Shown: in pieces, positions 47,991-59,840 of the stretch
How the letters are laid out: each line of letters opens with the position of its first letter
How positions within the stretch are numbered: position 1 is the first letter of the stretch
From: Hevea brasiliensis
Lineage: Eukaryota > Streptophyta > Magnoliopsida > Malpighiales > Euphorbiaceae
Length of the DNA: 64,000 nt
Assembly: GCF_030052815.1 (NCBI RefSeq)
Contig: NC_079509.1
Span: 43,084,750 to 43,148,749 of the forward strand
Direction of reading: 5' to 3'
Made by a program: the position numbers and the translations under genes
Notes under the pieces: generated by a model
Seen by the model: only the letters and a program-made list of their open reading frames with translations
Database searches by the model: none
What the model was told of the DNA's origin: nothing

Positions 47991-48039
47991 TGTCTCACTG
48001 GTAACAATCCTCTCTTGGAATCAAGCATGTTAAACCTCT

Positions 48040-48849
48040 TTAACATCTTTTCCAAGTATAAACTTTGGGATAAACCAAATATTCTTTTTGCTTTTCTCTA
48101 TGGATACGAATTCCAAGAATATAGGTTGCCTCCCCTAAGTCTTTCATGGAGAATGTATTTGACAACCATACCTTTACAACTGTCAACATACCTATGTCAT
48201 TACCCATTAAAAAAATGTCATCTGCATATAAGACAAGGAAAGTGACAGCAGTATCACTAAGCTTCTTATATACACATGGCTCATCCTCATTTTTGATAAA
48301 ACCAAATGATTTAATAGCTTCATCAAAATGGATGTTCCAACTCCTTGAAGTTTGTTTCAACCCATAAGTGGATCGCTTTAGCTTGCATACTTTGAAACCA
48401 TCTTGGGATTCAAAACCCCTAAGTTGTTCCATGAAAATGTTTTCTTTAATGTATCCATTGAGAAAAGCTGTTTTGACATCTTTCTGCCAAATCTCATAAT
48501 CATAGTATGAAGTTATTACTAATAGAATCCTAATTGATTTAAGCATGGCAACAGGCGAGAAAGTCTCCTCATAATCGATTTCTTGCCTTTGGTGAAACCC
48601 TTTCACTACTAGCCTTGCTTTATAGGTCTCTATCTTTTCATCAGAACCAATTTTCTTCTTGAAAACCCATTCATTCCTTATAGATATAATACCTTCAGGT
48701 GGGTCAACAAGATCCCAAACTTGATTCTTATACATGGAATCAATTTTCAATTTTATAGCATCAATCCATTTTGAAGAGTCTATATCTGATATAGCTTCTT
48801 CATAGGTAAGTGGATCATCTCCATGATCAACTTCTTCATGAGTGGACAA
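48040..48849 (-). pseudogene. Reverse transcriptase of the copia element
   Basis: RVT_2 family. In order: WIDAIKLKIDSMYKNQVWDLV, KARLVVKGFHQ, DYEETFSPVAMLKSIRILL, QKDVKTAFLNG, STYGLKQTSRSWNIHFDEA, and the catalytic YADDIFLMGND (usual form YVDD). After DLGEATYILGIRI a frameshift near 48090 moves the rest to the frame of 47618-48055. Upstream, one in-frame stop at about 48850 separates RT from the integrase C-terminal linker (48853-49104). Confidence 0.93.
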
Positions 48850-48852
48850 CTC

Positions 48853-49331
48853 TTATTCTTCTTCATGAAGGAAACCATATCTCACTAGTGGGTGAGATAC
48901 CCTGGTTGTTCTACGAGGAATAGCTGTAGATGTTTCATTAATAGGTGTAGGTTGACTAGATGGATCTATATCCATCTGATCTATTGGTTGGTCAGAATTC
49001 TCCAATTCTAACTCTATTTGCCTTCCTTTGCCTCCTTCTTGAACAAACTGTTGTTCAAGAAATGTGGCATCTCTACTTACCACAACCTTTTGTGATGTAG
49101 GCAAATAAAAATAATATCCAAACTATCTTTTGGATATCCAACAAATCAACCCTTTTCTGATATGGTTTTCAATTTATCAGTGTTCAGCTTTTTGATATAA
49201 GCTAGACAACCCCAAATCTTAACATGCTTAAGACTTAGTTTTCTTCCATGCCATATCTCATAAGGTGTGGAAGAAACTGATTTTGATAGAATCCTATTCA
49301 GAATATATAAAGCTGATTCTAATGTAAATCC
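48853..49331 (-). pseudogene. Integrase C-terminal region and linker of the copia element
   Basis: Encodes SALYILNRILSKSVSSTPYE and IWGCLAYIKKLN with a stop near 49325 and another in the GYP block, then the acidic stretch ending RRTTRVSHPLVRYGFLHEEE that precedes RT in this family. Confidence 0.8.
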
Positions 49332-50287
49332 TCAAAAGGAGATTGGCATATCAGTATAGCTCATCATACCACGTACCATATCTAATAGGGTACGATTTCT
49401 CCTTTTAGATACACCATTCAGTTGTGGTGTTTCTGGAGGAGTCAGCTGGGAAACAATGCCATGCTCTCTCAAGTATTCATCAAATTCAGTACTCAAGTAT
49501 TCACCTCCATGATCTGATCGAAGAGCTTTAATACTCTTTCCTGTTTGATTTTCTACTTCAGATTTAAATTCTTTGAACTTTTCAAAGGATTCATGTTTGT
49601 ATTTCATCAAATACAAATACCCAAACCTTGATTTATCATCAGTAAAGGTAATAAAGTAATGAAAACCACCTCTAGCCATTTTTTTAAATGGACCACATAA
49701 ATCACTATGTATTAGGTCCAAAATATTTTCAGCTCCAAAATATTTTCAGCTCATAGCCCTTGTCCTACAAAGGGTGATCTAGTCATTTTGCCCTGAAGGC
49801 AAGATTCACAAGTTGGAGTAGGCTCAGAACCCAATGAGGATAGAATCCCCATTTTCTCCACTTTTGCAATCCTATCTTCTGCAACGTGACATAACCTTAA
49901 GTGCCAAATATATTTTGAACTAGAGTTGATTTTCACCATGGCATTGCATTCATTTAGATCACTTGCATTCATTTTGTGTTTGTCATTATTATCCAAATAA
50001 TAAAGACCATCATTCATATAACCCAAACCAACATATTTATTTCCAAAATAAATATTGCAAACATCATCTGTGAACTGAAATTCATAACCATTTCTAGTCA
50101 AACTAGATATAGAAATTATGTTCTTAAAAGCATCAGGTACATATAAAATATTATCCAAACACATAACATATCCAAACATGTAAAAAGATTTAGATGCTAT
50201 GGCTAAAGCTTCAACAGTTGAGCTATTGCCAATCCAGACTCTAACATATCGAGAATGCAAGCTGCTACTATTTGCTAGTTCCTGCAT
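49332..50287 (-). pseudogene. Integrase of the copia element (zinc region and catalytic core)
   Basis: The pre-integrase zinc region reads YIWHLRLCHVAEDRI, then CESCLQGKMTRSPF. The rve core has DLIHSDLCGPF (first Asp) and ALRSDHGGEYLS (second Asp). The position of the catalytic Glu is changed to Lys in NGVSKRRNRTLLDM (usual form SERRNRT). A short duplication-like break lies between the two open frames at 49722-49750. The protein could not catalyse integration as written. Confidence 0.9.
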
Positions 50288-50330
50288 ATCATAAGAAATG
50301 TGAGAACTGGCACCAGTATCTAAAACTCAA
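50288..50330 (-). pseudogene. Protease active-site region of the copia element
   Basis: Just after the Gag frame the sequence encodes LDTGASSHIS, the copia aspartic protease motif. A TGA (usual Trp) directly before it separates it from Gag. Confidence 0.8.
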
Positions 50331-51234
50331 GCTGTAGATAAACTATGAATATCATCAGAATCTAAATAACAAGATATGGACATACCTTTCGAAGGTGCAT
50401 CCTTCTTGTTCTTCAGAGAAGCAAGATACTCTGGGCAGTTCCTTTTCCAGTGCCCATTCTTTTGGCAGTGGAAACACTTTCCTTTGCCTCCATCAGCTTT
50501 AGTCTTCCCTTTCTGTTTGGCTATTTTCTTGGAAGGACTAGGAATCTGAGATTTCTTTTTCTTATTGCCCTTTTTCTTCTTAGACTTTCCAGCAGAAGAA
50601 GATGCAATCAAAGCTACCTCTTTTCCTTTATTGCCCGGCATATTCTTTTGGGCAATAACCAGCATGTTGAGTAAACCAGCCAAGGTACATTCCTGTTTAG
50701 TCATATGAAAATTTGTCACAAAATTACCAAATGACTCAGGAAGGGACTGAAGGATCAAATCCGTCTGTAGTTGGAAATCCATGTTAAAGTCAAGATGTTC
50801 CAGCTACTCAGTCAGCCGAATCATCTTGTGGACATGATCCCCAACATTCTGTCCCTCAGACATCCTCATGCGAAATAGCTGTCTAGATATCTCATACCTA
50901 ACATTCTTGCTGTGCTCACCATATAACTCTTGTAGGTAAAGGAGGATCTCACTCGCACTCTGCATGTTCTCATGCTACTTCTCATGGAAGCAAGCATGTA
51001 ACACTTAGCTCTCATATCATGCTCCTTCCACTTGTCCAAATTTTCATGTTCCTATTGAGTGGCCTCTGGAGGTAAGGGACTAGGAACATTTGAGTCTAGA
51101 ACATATCCTATATGTTCAATATTTAGGACAAGTTTCAAATTTCTTAGCCAATTAGATAAATTAGGTCCTGTCAACCTATTGCGATCAAGTATGCTTGCAA
51201 GGATATTGGATGGTGGTGGTTATTCTGTGCTCAT
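50327..51234 (-). pseudogene. Gag of the copia element
   Basis: ATG at 51234 opens a frame with NILASILDRNRLTGPNLSNW, the typical copia Gag start (UBN2-type). It is interrupted by a stop four codons in, another near 51058, and breaks around 50800-50990. The C-terminal part 50327-50782 is open and holds AGLLNMLVIAQ, a Lys-rich stretch and an intact CCHC zinc knuckle, CFHCQKNGHWKRNC. Confidence 0.88.
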
Positions 51235-52977
51235 TATTATCAGAAAATTAACTGTAGAAAATAACAAGATTAATTAGTAAATGTATCATGTAATTAACCA
51301 AAATAATTATGGTCTTTTAATCAAATTGGTCCTCTCACTAACTTAGCAAATCCTACACTTCCAAAGTAGAAAACGAAAATCCTAATTGGATGGATTTCTA
51401 GTGGGTGATTGAATTCTTATAATCCTATTGATCATCCTCAGGCGCATCCATTATTGGAATAACAATAAATTATAAGTGAGCAACTCCTTGCCCATCACAT
51501 CTCATGTGTGGTTCAATCCTTTACTAGCCCCTAATGCTCAAAATCTCAGGCACATCCATTATTGACTTATCTTGCATTAGTTAAGTTGATCCCATTGAGC
51601 CAGTAAATATGCAAATAATTTTAATGTCCTCAGGCACATCCATTATTGGCCACCAAACCATTTACATATTTACAGCATCTCATGCTTAACAATTACTCTT
51701 AAAAAAATCTCTTTAATTAATTGCATCATATGCAACTATTTAAATTTTTTTAAAATAATTGCCCCAATGGAGGGCCTATGTTATAATTACTTTAATTATA
51801 ACATATCCAACTTAATCATTTGTTTGGAAGATTTTGTGGTCATCCTAATTACTATTATGGTCTCACTTTGCACATTATCCAATTAGCATGCATATATAAT
51901 TGCATACATTCCCATACATCTCATGCATTCATGGATAATAATAAATATGGTATGATCATGGACTTTTAAGGGAATTCAACTCTGAGCCACCAAGAATTGA
52001 ATCAGGGCATTACTAGGTGTATTTCATTCATTCATTTTACAAGAGTTACTGAAGGAGTACATAATCAACACTTGATCTTGAATTCCTCCCACTGGTCCCT
52101 CTTGACCTCCTTGATCTTCTTGCAATCTAATTACATAGTAATCCTTGGCATACCAAGGCGAATTTACAAGAACTAAATAAATGAAATTACAATCCAAAAT
52201 TATTACAACCTTAATAATACATGCTTAAAAATAAATTAAAATAAATTAATCAATTTACAACCCAAAGAAAACATAAAAGAAAAAAATCCAATCACATTGG
52301 TCCATGATCATCCGTCATGCATATCACTATTTAACAATTAAATAAAACATACATACTTAAATTAAATTGAATATCTCATATTCAACTTAAAAATCCAGAT
52401 TTGAATATGATTTAAACAAATTTAAAAATTCAGATTTGAATCACATTCAAACAAATTTAAAAATTCAGATTTGAATCACATTCAAATAACTTTAAAAATT
52501 CAGATTTGAATCATATTCAAACAATTTTTAAAATTCAGAATTGAATCACATTCAAACAACTTTAAAAATTCAGATTTGAATATGATTTAAATAACTTTAA
52601 AAATTCATATTTGAATCACATTCAAACAACTTTAAAAATTCAGATTTGAATCACATTCAAACAACTTTTAAAATTCAGATTTGAATCACATTTAAATAAT
52701 TTTTAAAATTCAGATATGAATCAAAATTTAATTGTGTGATTAAAACACCTAATTAAACACTTTAATTAGTCATGGGCCTAATTATGGGCCTTGGAACAAA
52801 GCCCACAAACATGCCCAAACAGCCATGCCCATGGTTGAATGAATCAAACCCTGTGCATGGTGGTGTAGTTCATCAAGCCGCCACCTTTGGTGGTCCAACC
52901 AGTAATGAAACAATCATCTCATGATCAAATCACACAATTAAATCATATAATCAACAATCTAAATGGCAAACATAGTG
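51235..52977 (-). other. Long 5' leader of the copia element, with short repeats
   Basis: About 1.74 kb between PBS and Gag without coding potential. It holds three copies of the word caggc(a/g)catccattattg near 51440, 51548 and 51636, and a roughly 36-bp tandem repeat at 52385-52730. Both may act in packaging or translation; nothing here proves it. Confidence 0.7.
52385..52730. repeat. Tandem repeat of about 36 bp in the copia leader
   Basis: About nine to ten units of the form aaattcagatttgaatcaca followed by ttcaaacaacttt, with small variations such as tatgattt for cacattca. Confidence 0.93.
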
Positions 52978-52989
52978 GCTCTGATACCA
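52978..52989 (-). other. Primer binding site of the copia element
   Basis: Minus strand TGGTATCAGAGC, 2 bp from the LTR end; initiator tRNA-Met type. Confidence 0.93.
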
Positions 52990-52991
52990 AT

Positions 52992-53655
52992 TGAAGGAGC
53001 AGAAGCATGAAAATCACAAGTTTAGATCATTGAAATTCAAAATTTTTCATCTAGGGTCACATGCATCATACAAGATTCATTTTTATCTATTTGATTTCAA
53101 TGATAAACAGCATATTAAAACTCTTTTAATATATTTTTGGATCTACATTTTCCATTTAAGATTTTAGAATTAATCAGATTAATTATTAGAACCCTAGATT
53201 AGATCAAGAATAAGTGCACCAACCTCTTGATGCACTGTAGTGTATTTGACACCTTTGGGATGCGTCTAGGACACCAGATGTTGTCCCTCTAGCTTGTCCA
53301 CACCAGGATCACCTATGGCAGCCCTTGAACAGCTTCTAAAGCTTTTTCTATGAATTAGAAAATCAAGTTCTGCCTTTTGACAGATTATAGATGTAAACAG
53401 GACACTAGAAACAATTTCTAGTATTTTTAATTTAAGAGATTGTTTGCTAATCTCTTTCAATTGATGAGAGATGAAGAAGAAGAGAAGGGAGAGAAGCCAA
53501 GGGTGGCGGCACAAAGAGATGAATGGTAGCTTATTATGTTTGTTCTTTCATCCTTACACTTATATAGCTAGGTCACCACTTAAAACCCTTGCCACATATC
53601 ACATTCTGATTGACTCTAGGTTTAATTGACCCAATCACATTGTGCCAAGTGTCAA
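52992..53655 (-). mobile_element. 5' LTR of the copia element, visible part
   Basis: Aligns with 45095 onward and stops at gtcaa (53651-53655), where the gypsy element entered. The matching uninterrupted site in the other LTR reads ccaaatgtcaaagc (about 45750), consistent with gtcaa as target duplication. Confidence 0.88.
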
Positions 53656-54273
53656 TGTCACACCCTACTCCCCCGTAAGATGTAACATGATCCCGTAGTA
53701 CACCTAATGAATTACCGTACTTCGCCTACCAATAACCCATTAGATATACTACAAGGGATTTTAAAATAATTTTCGTGAAATTTTAATCATCGATTAAAAT
53801 CACCGATTAAAATTTTTTTCAAAATTTCGATAAAGTGCCGGCTGTATTTTGAGAAAACAGTTCTTCAAACCTGAAAAGGAAAACACTCCCAATATGTTTT
53901 CTCAAATATAACTCCAATAACTTCATTTCAACTCACAATTCAAATCTCAATAATCAAATTAATTCATTTTCAAACTAATCTCATCACAAAAGAAACATTT
54001 CATTGATTACAAGACTCAAAATTTATATTACAAAACTATTCAGGTAAATGAAATCTCAAATTTACATTTACAATAATTTACATTTAATTCATACCAAAAT
54101 ATTTTACAAGAGTTTTTATACAACTGCTCAAATAATCTACATACATATTATTACATGCATACATCAAAACCTGTGTACATGGGTAAACCTGGAGCTGATA
54201 TGAATGTCTCTTCAAAGAAGCTTACTCAATTGCTCTATGCTCTTTTCACCTGCGACAACATACAAAGCTATCG

Positions 54274-54290
54274 CTGAGTGGTGAACTCAG
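54274..54290 (-). promoter_or_regulatory. Conserved LTR hairpin (subfamily D, 3' LTR)
   Basis: Arms ctgagt and actcag around 5 bases, with gctatcg before it and tgg after. Confidence 0.6.
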
Positions 54291-54514
54291 TGGAGCACAA
54301 CTATAATTTAAAATATAATACAATATACTTTAACAAAATTATAGCAAATAATTTGGAAATCTGGATACTCATCAAATTCCAAAACTCAAAATATTCATTG
54401 CCAATAATATAAATCATTCGTATAAAATGACTTTGATCACAAAATTCAATTTATCAAATCATAACTAACCATTTAAGGTAATTCCAACAAAATCAATTAT
54501 ATATAAATCATAAT

Positions 54515-54655
54515 TGAAATCACAATTCTTTATCTTAAAAACCATTCTTGATCTCAAAAGCCATTCCTTATCTCAAAAACCATTCTTTATCTCAAAAGCC
54601 ATTCTTTATCTCAAAAACCATTCTTTATCTCAAAAACCATTCTTTATCTCACTAA
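54515..54655. repeat. Minisatellite of about 20 bp in LTR D
   Basis: Repeats of ccattctttatctcaaaa with a/g variation, about seven units. The 5' LTR carries a similar array at 61530-61640 with fewer units. Confidence 0.9.
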
Positions 54656-57600
54656 GTATGCAAGACTAATCCGAAAGGGCCATCTTCGGGGTGATTCTAA
54701 CTCCCTATGGTCGGAGAGGTCGAATCATCATGCACAGTATACATCACAATAATTAATCTTCCGAAAGGGCCATAACATAAAACTTAGATCTAACCTCTAA
54801 TAAGAGTAGAATCTAAGCCTGTGCAAGTACCATGGTAATCAAAACACAACTAACTCCATTGTCTTCTCAATAAATGAGAGAGACGGGTAATAACCTAGTC
54901 AAGCATCTATAGTGAGATATAAAACAATATCACAATCCTTTTAGTGAGCATAAATCACAATACAATTCGATTCAAAGTCAATTTCAATATCCAATAATTT
55001 TTATGCTCATCACAATTCAAATCATAAATTTGCATTTTTCCATGCAAATTGCCCATCACAATTCAAAACATGTTCTATCAAAATTGTCCAAAACATAATT
55101 TATTCAATTCACAACAATGCTTAATACTTATGGAAATACCATTTCACAAAGTTAAATTCATACATACTATAACAATTTCAATAATCATTGAATTAAATCC
55201 AATGCTTGTTAAACATAATACATAAGAAAAATATGTCATTTAATCATATGAAATATTTAGAACAAAATCAGTTAAAAACTAGTTGTGAACAAACCTCTGA
55301 TAACTGTCTCTTAGCTCTGACTCAGTGTTTCTTTCCCCTTCCCTGAGTCTTTGCTAATTGAAACACACAATTTGAAATATTTCAGTACTCATTTAAACTG
55401 TCTCTAATGATAATGCTTAATAATTAATTTATTGAATACTATTATTTCCTTAGTCAACATAAGATGTTGACCATCAATGCATTCTAGGTGAATTAGGTTT
55501 TAATGTTACCAATGTGTCATATTTAATAGCCTTTCAGTATTGGTACATGTTACCCAATTCATTTTCATATATAGTGCATTTTATTGCAATTTGTCAGATT
55601 TCGGTATACTAATTTGACCTAGCCAGATGACCTAGTTCCCCTAGTTTTCGGGTTTTGGTCAAAACTACAAACTTGTAGGTCTATGTCTTATTGCACGCGG
55701 GGAAAAATTTCAAGTCATTCTAAGTTATGTAGACCAAGTTATGGTCAATTTACCAATGCTAGATAGAATGCATCAAAATGGTCACTTTAGGTCATTTTTA
55801 GGTCACTTTTGGTTCGGCCAGTTTTTGGACCCAAACTTGTGCAAGCTATTTGACTTGCTTATGGTCATTTCTGGGTGTTAGTGTCTTCATAAGAGTTATA
55901 GGTATAGGTCTTAACTATTCATGGTAAAAATTTCAGGTCAATTGGACATGTTTTGAGAGAGTTATGGGCAAAACATCAACTGCTGCCCAAATGATCAATT
56001 TTCAGGCTTTTAATGCACTAATACAGATTTGGTCATTTTTCAAGTTACCTTCCAAGCAGAATTTTGGTATGCTTCCTTCATGAAAGTTGGCACATTTTGT
56101 GCCTAGTTTCACCTCCAATTGGTCTCATACCAATTGGAGTCACACACTTAAGGTTCTAAGCTAAAACACACACTGCCCTGCAACATACTCTTCATCACAT
56201 ACCAAAGGACACATTCAACACTTACCAAGTCACTTCCTTCATGCCATTTCTGTTTTGTACCATAATATAAACACATTTAACAACTCATTTTTGGTCATTT
56301 TGGCAGCTTATAACCACACTCAATATGCACATTATAGTCCAGAATTTTCCAAGTTCAAATTACAAATAATTTAACCACATGACAAGCTCATTTACATGTT
56401 CAAACTCAAACTTTTATGCACATATACAAGCTGCCATAACAAGCACCATAATTCAACAATGTAATTCCATAAACCAAACCATGAAACAATGCATTTTGGT
56501 TCACACTTCAAGTTTGCCGAATTGTACATCCCTTTCAATTAACTTCCAAGCTTCCAAAATTAAGTGTACTATCACATATATCAAGTATAGATTATCCAAT
56601 TTATTCCTACACACATAAATACTTACATCAACACTTTAATCTACCATTTACATGCAAAGATAAATTGCCCTTATGAAGTTCCATGGCTGCCAAAAATATA
56701 CCTCTCCCTTAACTCATCAAACTTCAAAAATCCTTCCACAATTCAACTACCTATAACATCCATACAAAGTTTAATGAAACAAGCATAAAAAATACATACT
56801 AACCACTTTTGTAACTCTTCAAAACCTTACCAAAACTTGATTTTCTTACTGCCTATCTACTGCCCATGTTTTGTAGAACAATTTTAGTGAAGGAATCAAG
56901 TGGAAAAATTGCTTGGATCATGGGAAATGGAAGCTTGGATCATGGGAAATGGAAGCTTGGGCATGGATGGCCATGGAGGATTTTCTCAAGAAAAATTTCA
57001 GCTAGTTTTTTTGGGAGGGTTGAAGAAGATGAAGTTTCTGTCCAAATGAAGGTGTAGTGGTCCACTTAAGTGGAGTAAGTGGAGCACTAAGTGAGAGTTA
57101 AATATTTATTTATTCTAAAGTTTCAAATTCTCATATTAAGCTCCTATCTTTTGCTATTTGAATTAGGTACCACCAATTTAATTTTTCATGACATTTACCA
57201 AGTGTAATATCGTTTATTTTTAATGGACATTTAGGTCAAAAGACAACTCGGGATGTCAAATGACCACAATGCCCCTGTTCAGGTTGCATTCCTGATTTTT
57301 CGGTAACACCGAGTTTTGTCGTTTTCTCGATTTCTTATTTTTCTTTGTACTAATTAATTAATTTTTCTTTGATATTTCTAATAATATTTATACTTCAATA
57401 GATGTTCATTTAAGTCTTAAAAAATATTTTCTAGGGTTCCCCGCGGTCTAGGGCTAGTCAACGGTCCACGCCGCAATTTCCCGGTGCGGTCACCCATCGC
57501 TAGGGTTCTCAGCTCGTTTAACTTGGTTACATTTCATTGCTATTATTTTTCCTTTGTTTTTCTTGTATTTTCTTTTCTTGTATTTTATTATTTTATGTCT

Positions 57601-57700
57601 CCTCACTCGTCTCTAAGTGTAGTTCTAGGCATCCTAGCTGTTCGGATAACACTGGTCACCAGAATAGTAGAACGCACTACCGAACATAGGGGTGTTACAA

Positions 57701-57713
57701 TTCTCCCCCCCTT
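57701..57713 (-). other. Polypurine tract of the mosaic element
   Basis: Minus strand aagggggggagaa, identical in form to the inner element's tract. Confidence 0.88.
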
Positions 57714-57746
57714 AAAATAAATTTCATCTCGAAATTTTACCTAGCA

Positions 57747-58805
57747 TCAGTTTCTAAACGGCTGTGGGTGTTGTCTCCTCATGTCCTCTTCACGTTCCCA
57801 AGTAGGCTCCTGGCCTGAATGATGGTTCCACAGCACTTTAACCAGGTGTATCTGTTTATTCCTCAGCTGCTTCACCTCATATGCCAGAATTTTTATGGGT
57901 TCTTCCTCATATGAGAGGTCTGGATTTACCTCAATCTCTTCAATTGATAGTTCATGAGATGGGTTAGATCTGTACCTCCTTAACATAGACACATGGAAGA
58001 CACTATGTATCCTTTCTAGCTCTAGAGGTAATGCCAACCGATATGCTAAAGGACCCACTCTTTCCAGAACGTCATATGGTCTGATGAAATGAGGACTCAA
58101 TTTCCCCTTTCTGCCAAATCTCATAATCCTCTTCCAAGGAGAAACTTTGAGTAATACCTTATCACCCACTGCATATTCAATATCTCTTCTCTTCAGATTA
58201 ACATAGGACTTCTAACGGTCTGATGCAGCCTTGAGTCGATTTCTGATCAATCTGATCTTTTTCTCTGTCTGCTGAACAATTTCTAGCCCAATCATCTTCC
58301 TTTCACCTACTTCATCCCAACATAGGGGAGTTTTGCACTTTCTGCCATATAAAGCTTCATATGGAGGCATTCCAATGCTTGATTGGTAACTGTTGTTATA
58401 AGCAAACTTAATCAAAGGCAAGTGTGTATCCCAACTACTTTCAAACTCAATCACACAAGCTCGTAGCATATCTTCCAATATCTGAATTACCCTCTAAGAA
58501 TGGCCATCTGTCTGTGGGTGGAATGCCGTGCTGAAGTTCAATCTAGTTCCTAGGGCTCTCTGAAGACTACCCCAGAATCTGGAAGCGAACTTAGGATCTC
58601 TGTCTGATACAATCGATACTGGCACTCCATGTAGTTTTACAATCTCATTTATGTACAATCTGACCAATCTCTCCAACTATAGTCCATCTGGACTAGCAAA
58701 AAGTGAGCAGACTTGGTTAGTCTATTAACTATAACCTATACTGCATCATGACTATTCTGTGTCTTCGAAAGTCTCATCATAAAATCTATGGTTATTCGTT
58801 CCCTT
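57747..58805 (-). pseudogene. Integrase core to chromodomain-like tail, mosaic element (younger block)
   Basis: Closely matches 27700-28720 of the inner element. Reading leftwards: a degraded first-Asp block, [53 protein letters not shown], then open frame 57747-58169 with the GPY/F-like PYDVLERVGPLAYRL, VKQLRNKQIHLVKVLW and EPTWEREEDM. Stops lie near 58208, 58492 and 58678. The tail end is better preserved here than in the inner element. Confidence 0.9.
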
Positions 58806-59060
58806 ATAGTGTTTCATAGGGTGCTGTTTGTATGCTAGCTTGACACTTATTATTGTATACAAATTCTATTAGTGGAAGGTATCTGTCCCATCTTCCCTCG
58901 GATTCAAGGACATAAGTTCTCAGTATATTCTCGAGGGCTTATTACCTTTTATAGGTTATTATTATCATTTCATTTCATTATTTATAGAAACTCAATGAGT
59001 TTCAAAATTTACCTGAATCACTTGTTTCGACTGTCCATCCGTCTGAGGATGATAAGTTGT
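58806..59060 (-). pseudogene. Second, diverged integrase fragment upstream of the younger block
   Basis: Minus strand encodes TTYHPQTDGQSKQVIQ (59059-59012), then a 76-bp gap starting GT and ending AG, then LRTYVLESEGRWDRYLPLIE and a YNN block. These residues occur again in the younger block downstream (58212-58540). The element therefore carries two copies of the same integrase segment with different divergence, placed in tandem. Confidence 0.75.
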
Positions 59061-59840
59061 ACCAATATTTTTAAACTTATAGCAATTATTATGGTACAGG
59101 TAGTTCACATTATTGTAACTGAGTTACTGACTCCAGCTACCTTACAAGTGTAGTCTTTCGACGGCCTAGTTCTGAAGTTTTAAATTTCTGACTAAAATTT
59201 TCACATTTATTTTCAGTAATAGCACTTTATTCGGGTGTAACTGTATCAATTTATAGATTACTTACAAATATTCTTATTTTATTGTATCACGAGGAAGCAC
59301 GTAGCTCTACACAATAAACCCGTATTGGTACTGTAATCTGCAGTTTACAATACAAACATCGAGAACATTACATAGTCACTACGTTATAACCTCATGGATT
59401 AGGTTTTCTAACATCTTATCTTTCTCGAATCCACTAATATCCTAAACCGATTCTGATTACAATATCCCTTGACAATTACTAATAATAACATCTTTGCCCT
59501 CATCTAGAGCAATTCTATTACTGTAACTTACTTTTAGGTCCTCTTGCCTTACATTAAGTAGGCTTGCCAATTAGCTTTATAATTTATGGTGTGTTAGAAA
59601 ATACTTTTAGCTAACAATTCTTCCAAAATTAATGTCAATCATACTTGTTATTATAGTTTTTATCCTAAAGGACTAGTCACTAATACATCAAAATTCATTC
59701 CCATGTAAAGGAGTAGCAACAGAACATATAGTTCTAACACTAGCATACAACTAAGTAGTGCTGGGATAAAATAATAACTAATTATTTCTTTCAAAAATTA
59801 AGAACTTACCAGCAGCTACATCCAAAGTTTCTGCTCTTTA
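59061..59840 (-). pseudogene. Non-coding linker in place of pol, mosaic element
   Basis: No open frame or enzyme motif, apart from a protease-like LVTSPLG near 59680. The part 59250-59700 aligns with 33080-33500 of the outer element, so the two elements share this non-coding interior. Confidence 0.6.

Larger units (their letters stand above)
45095..53655 (-). mobile_element. Ty1/copia element, minus strand (5' LTR split by a later insertion)
   Basis: 3' LTR 45095-47231, purine tract 47232-47239, RNase H, RT, integrase, protease and Gag read leftwards from 51234, leader 51235-52977, PBS 52978-52989, and part of the 5' LTR 52992-53655. The gag-protease-integrase-RT-RNase H order identifies Ty1/copia. 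The 5' LTR is interrupted at 53656 by a gypsy element, and its remainder lies outside the window. The LTRs have clearly diverged from each other by eye, so the insertion is not recent. The likely target duplication is acgag (45090-45094), unconfirmed. Confidence 0.92.
53656..57699 (-). mobile_element. 3' LTR of the mosaic element (subfamily D)
   Basis: 4044 bp. Minus orientation starts TGTAACACCCC and ends GGTGTGACA. It contains the hairpin at 54274 and a minisatellite at 54515-54655. No gene is seen; the 79-codon plus frame at 56379 and the frame at 56866 lack family features. Confidence 0.92.

Noticed and set aside
52385..52730. Possible CRISPR array
   Set aside because: Direct tandem repeats with no unique spacers, in a plant retrotransposon leader.
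56866..57057. 63-codon plus frame with a short direct repeat (tggatcatgggaaatggaag)
   Set aside because: Inside LTR D, antisense; the small repeat is a local duplication, not a gene.
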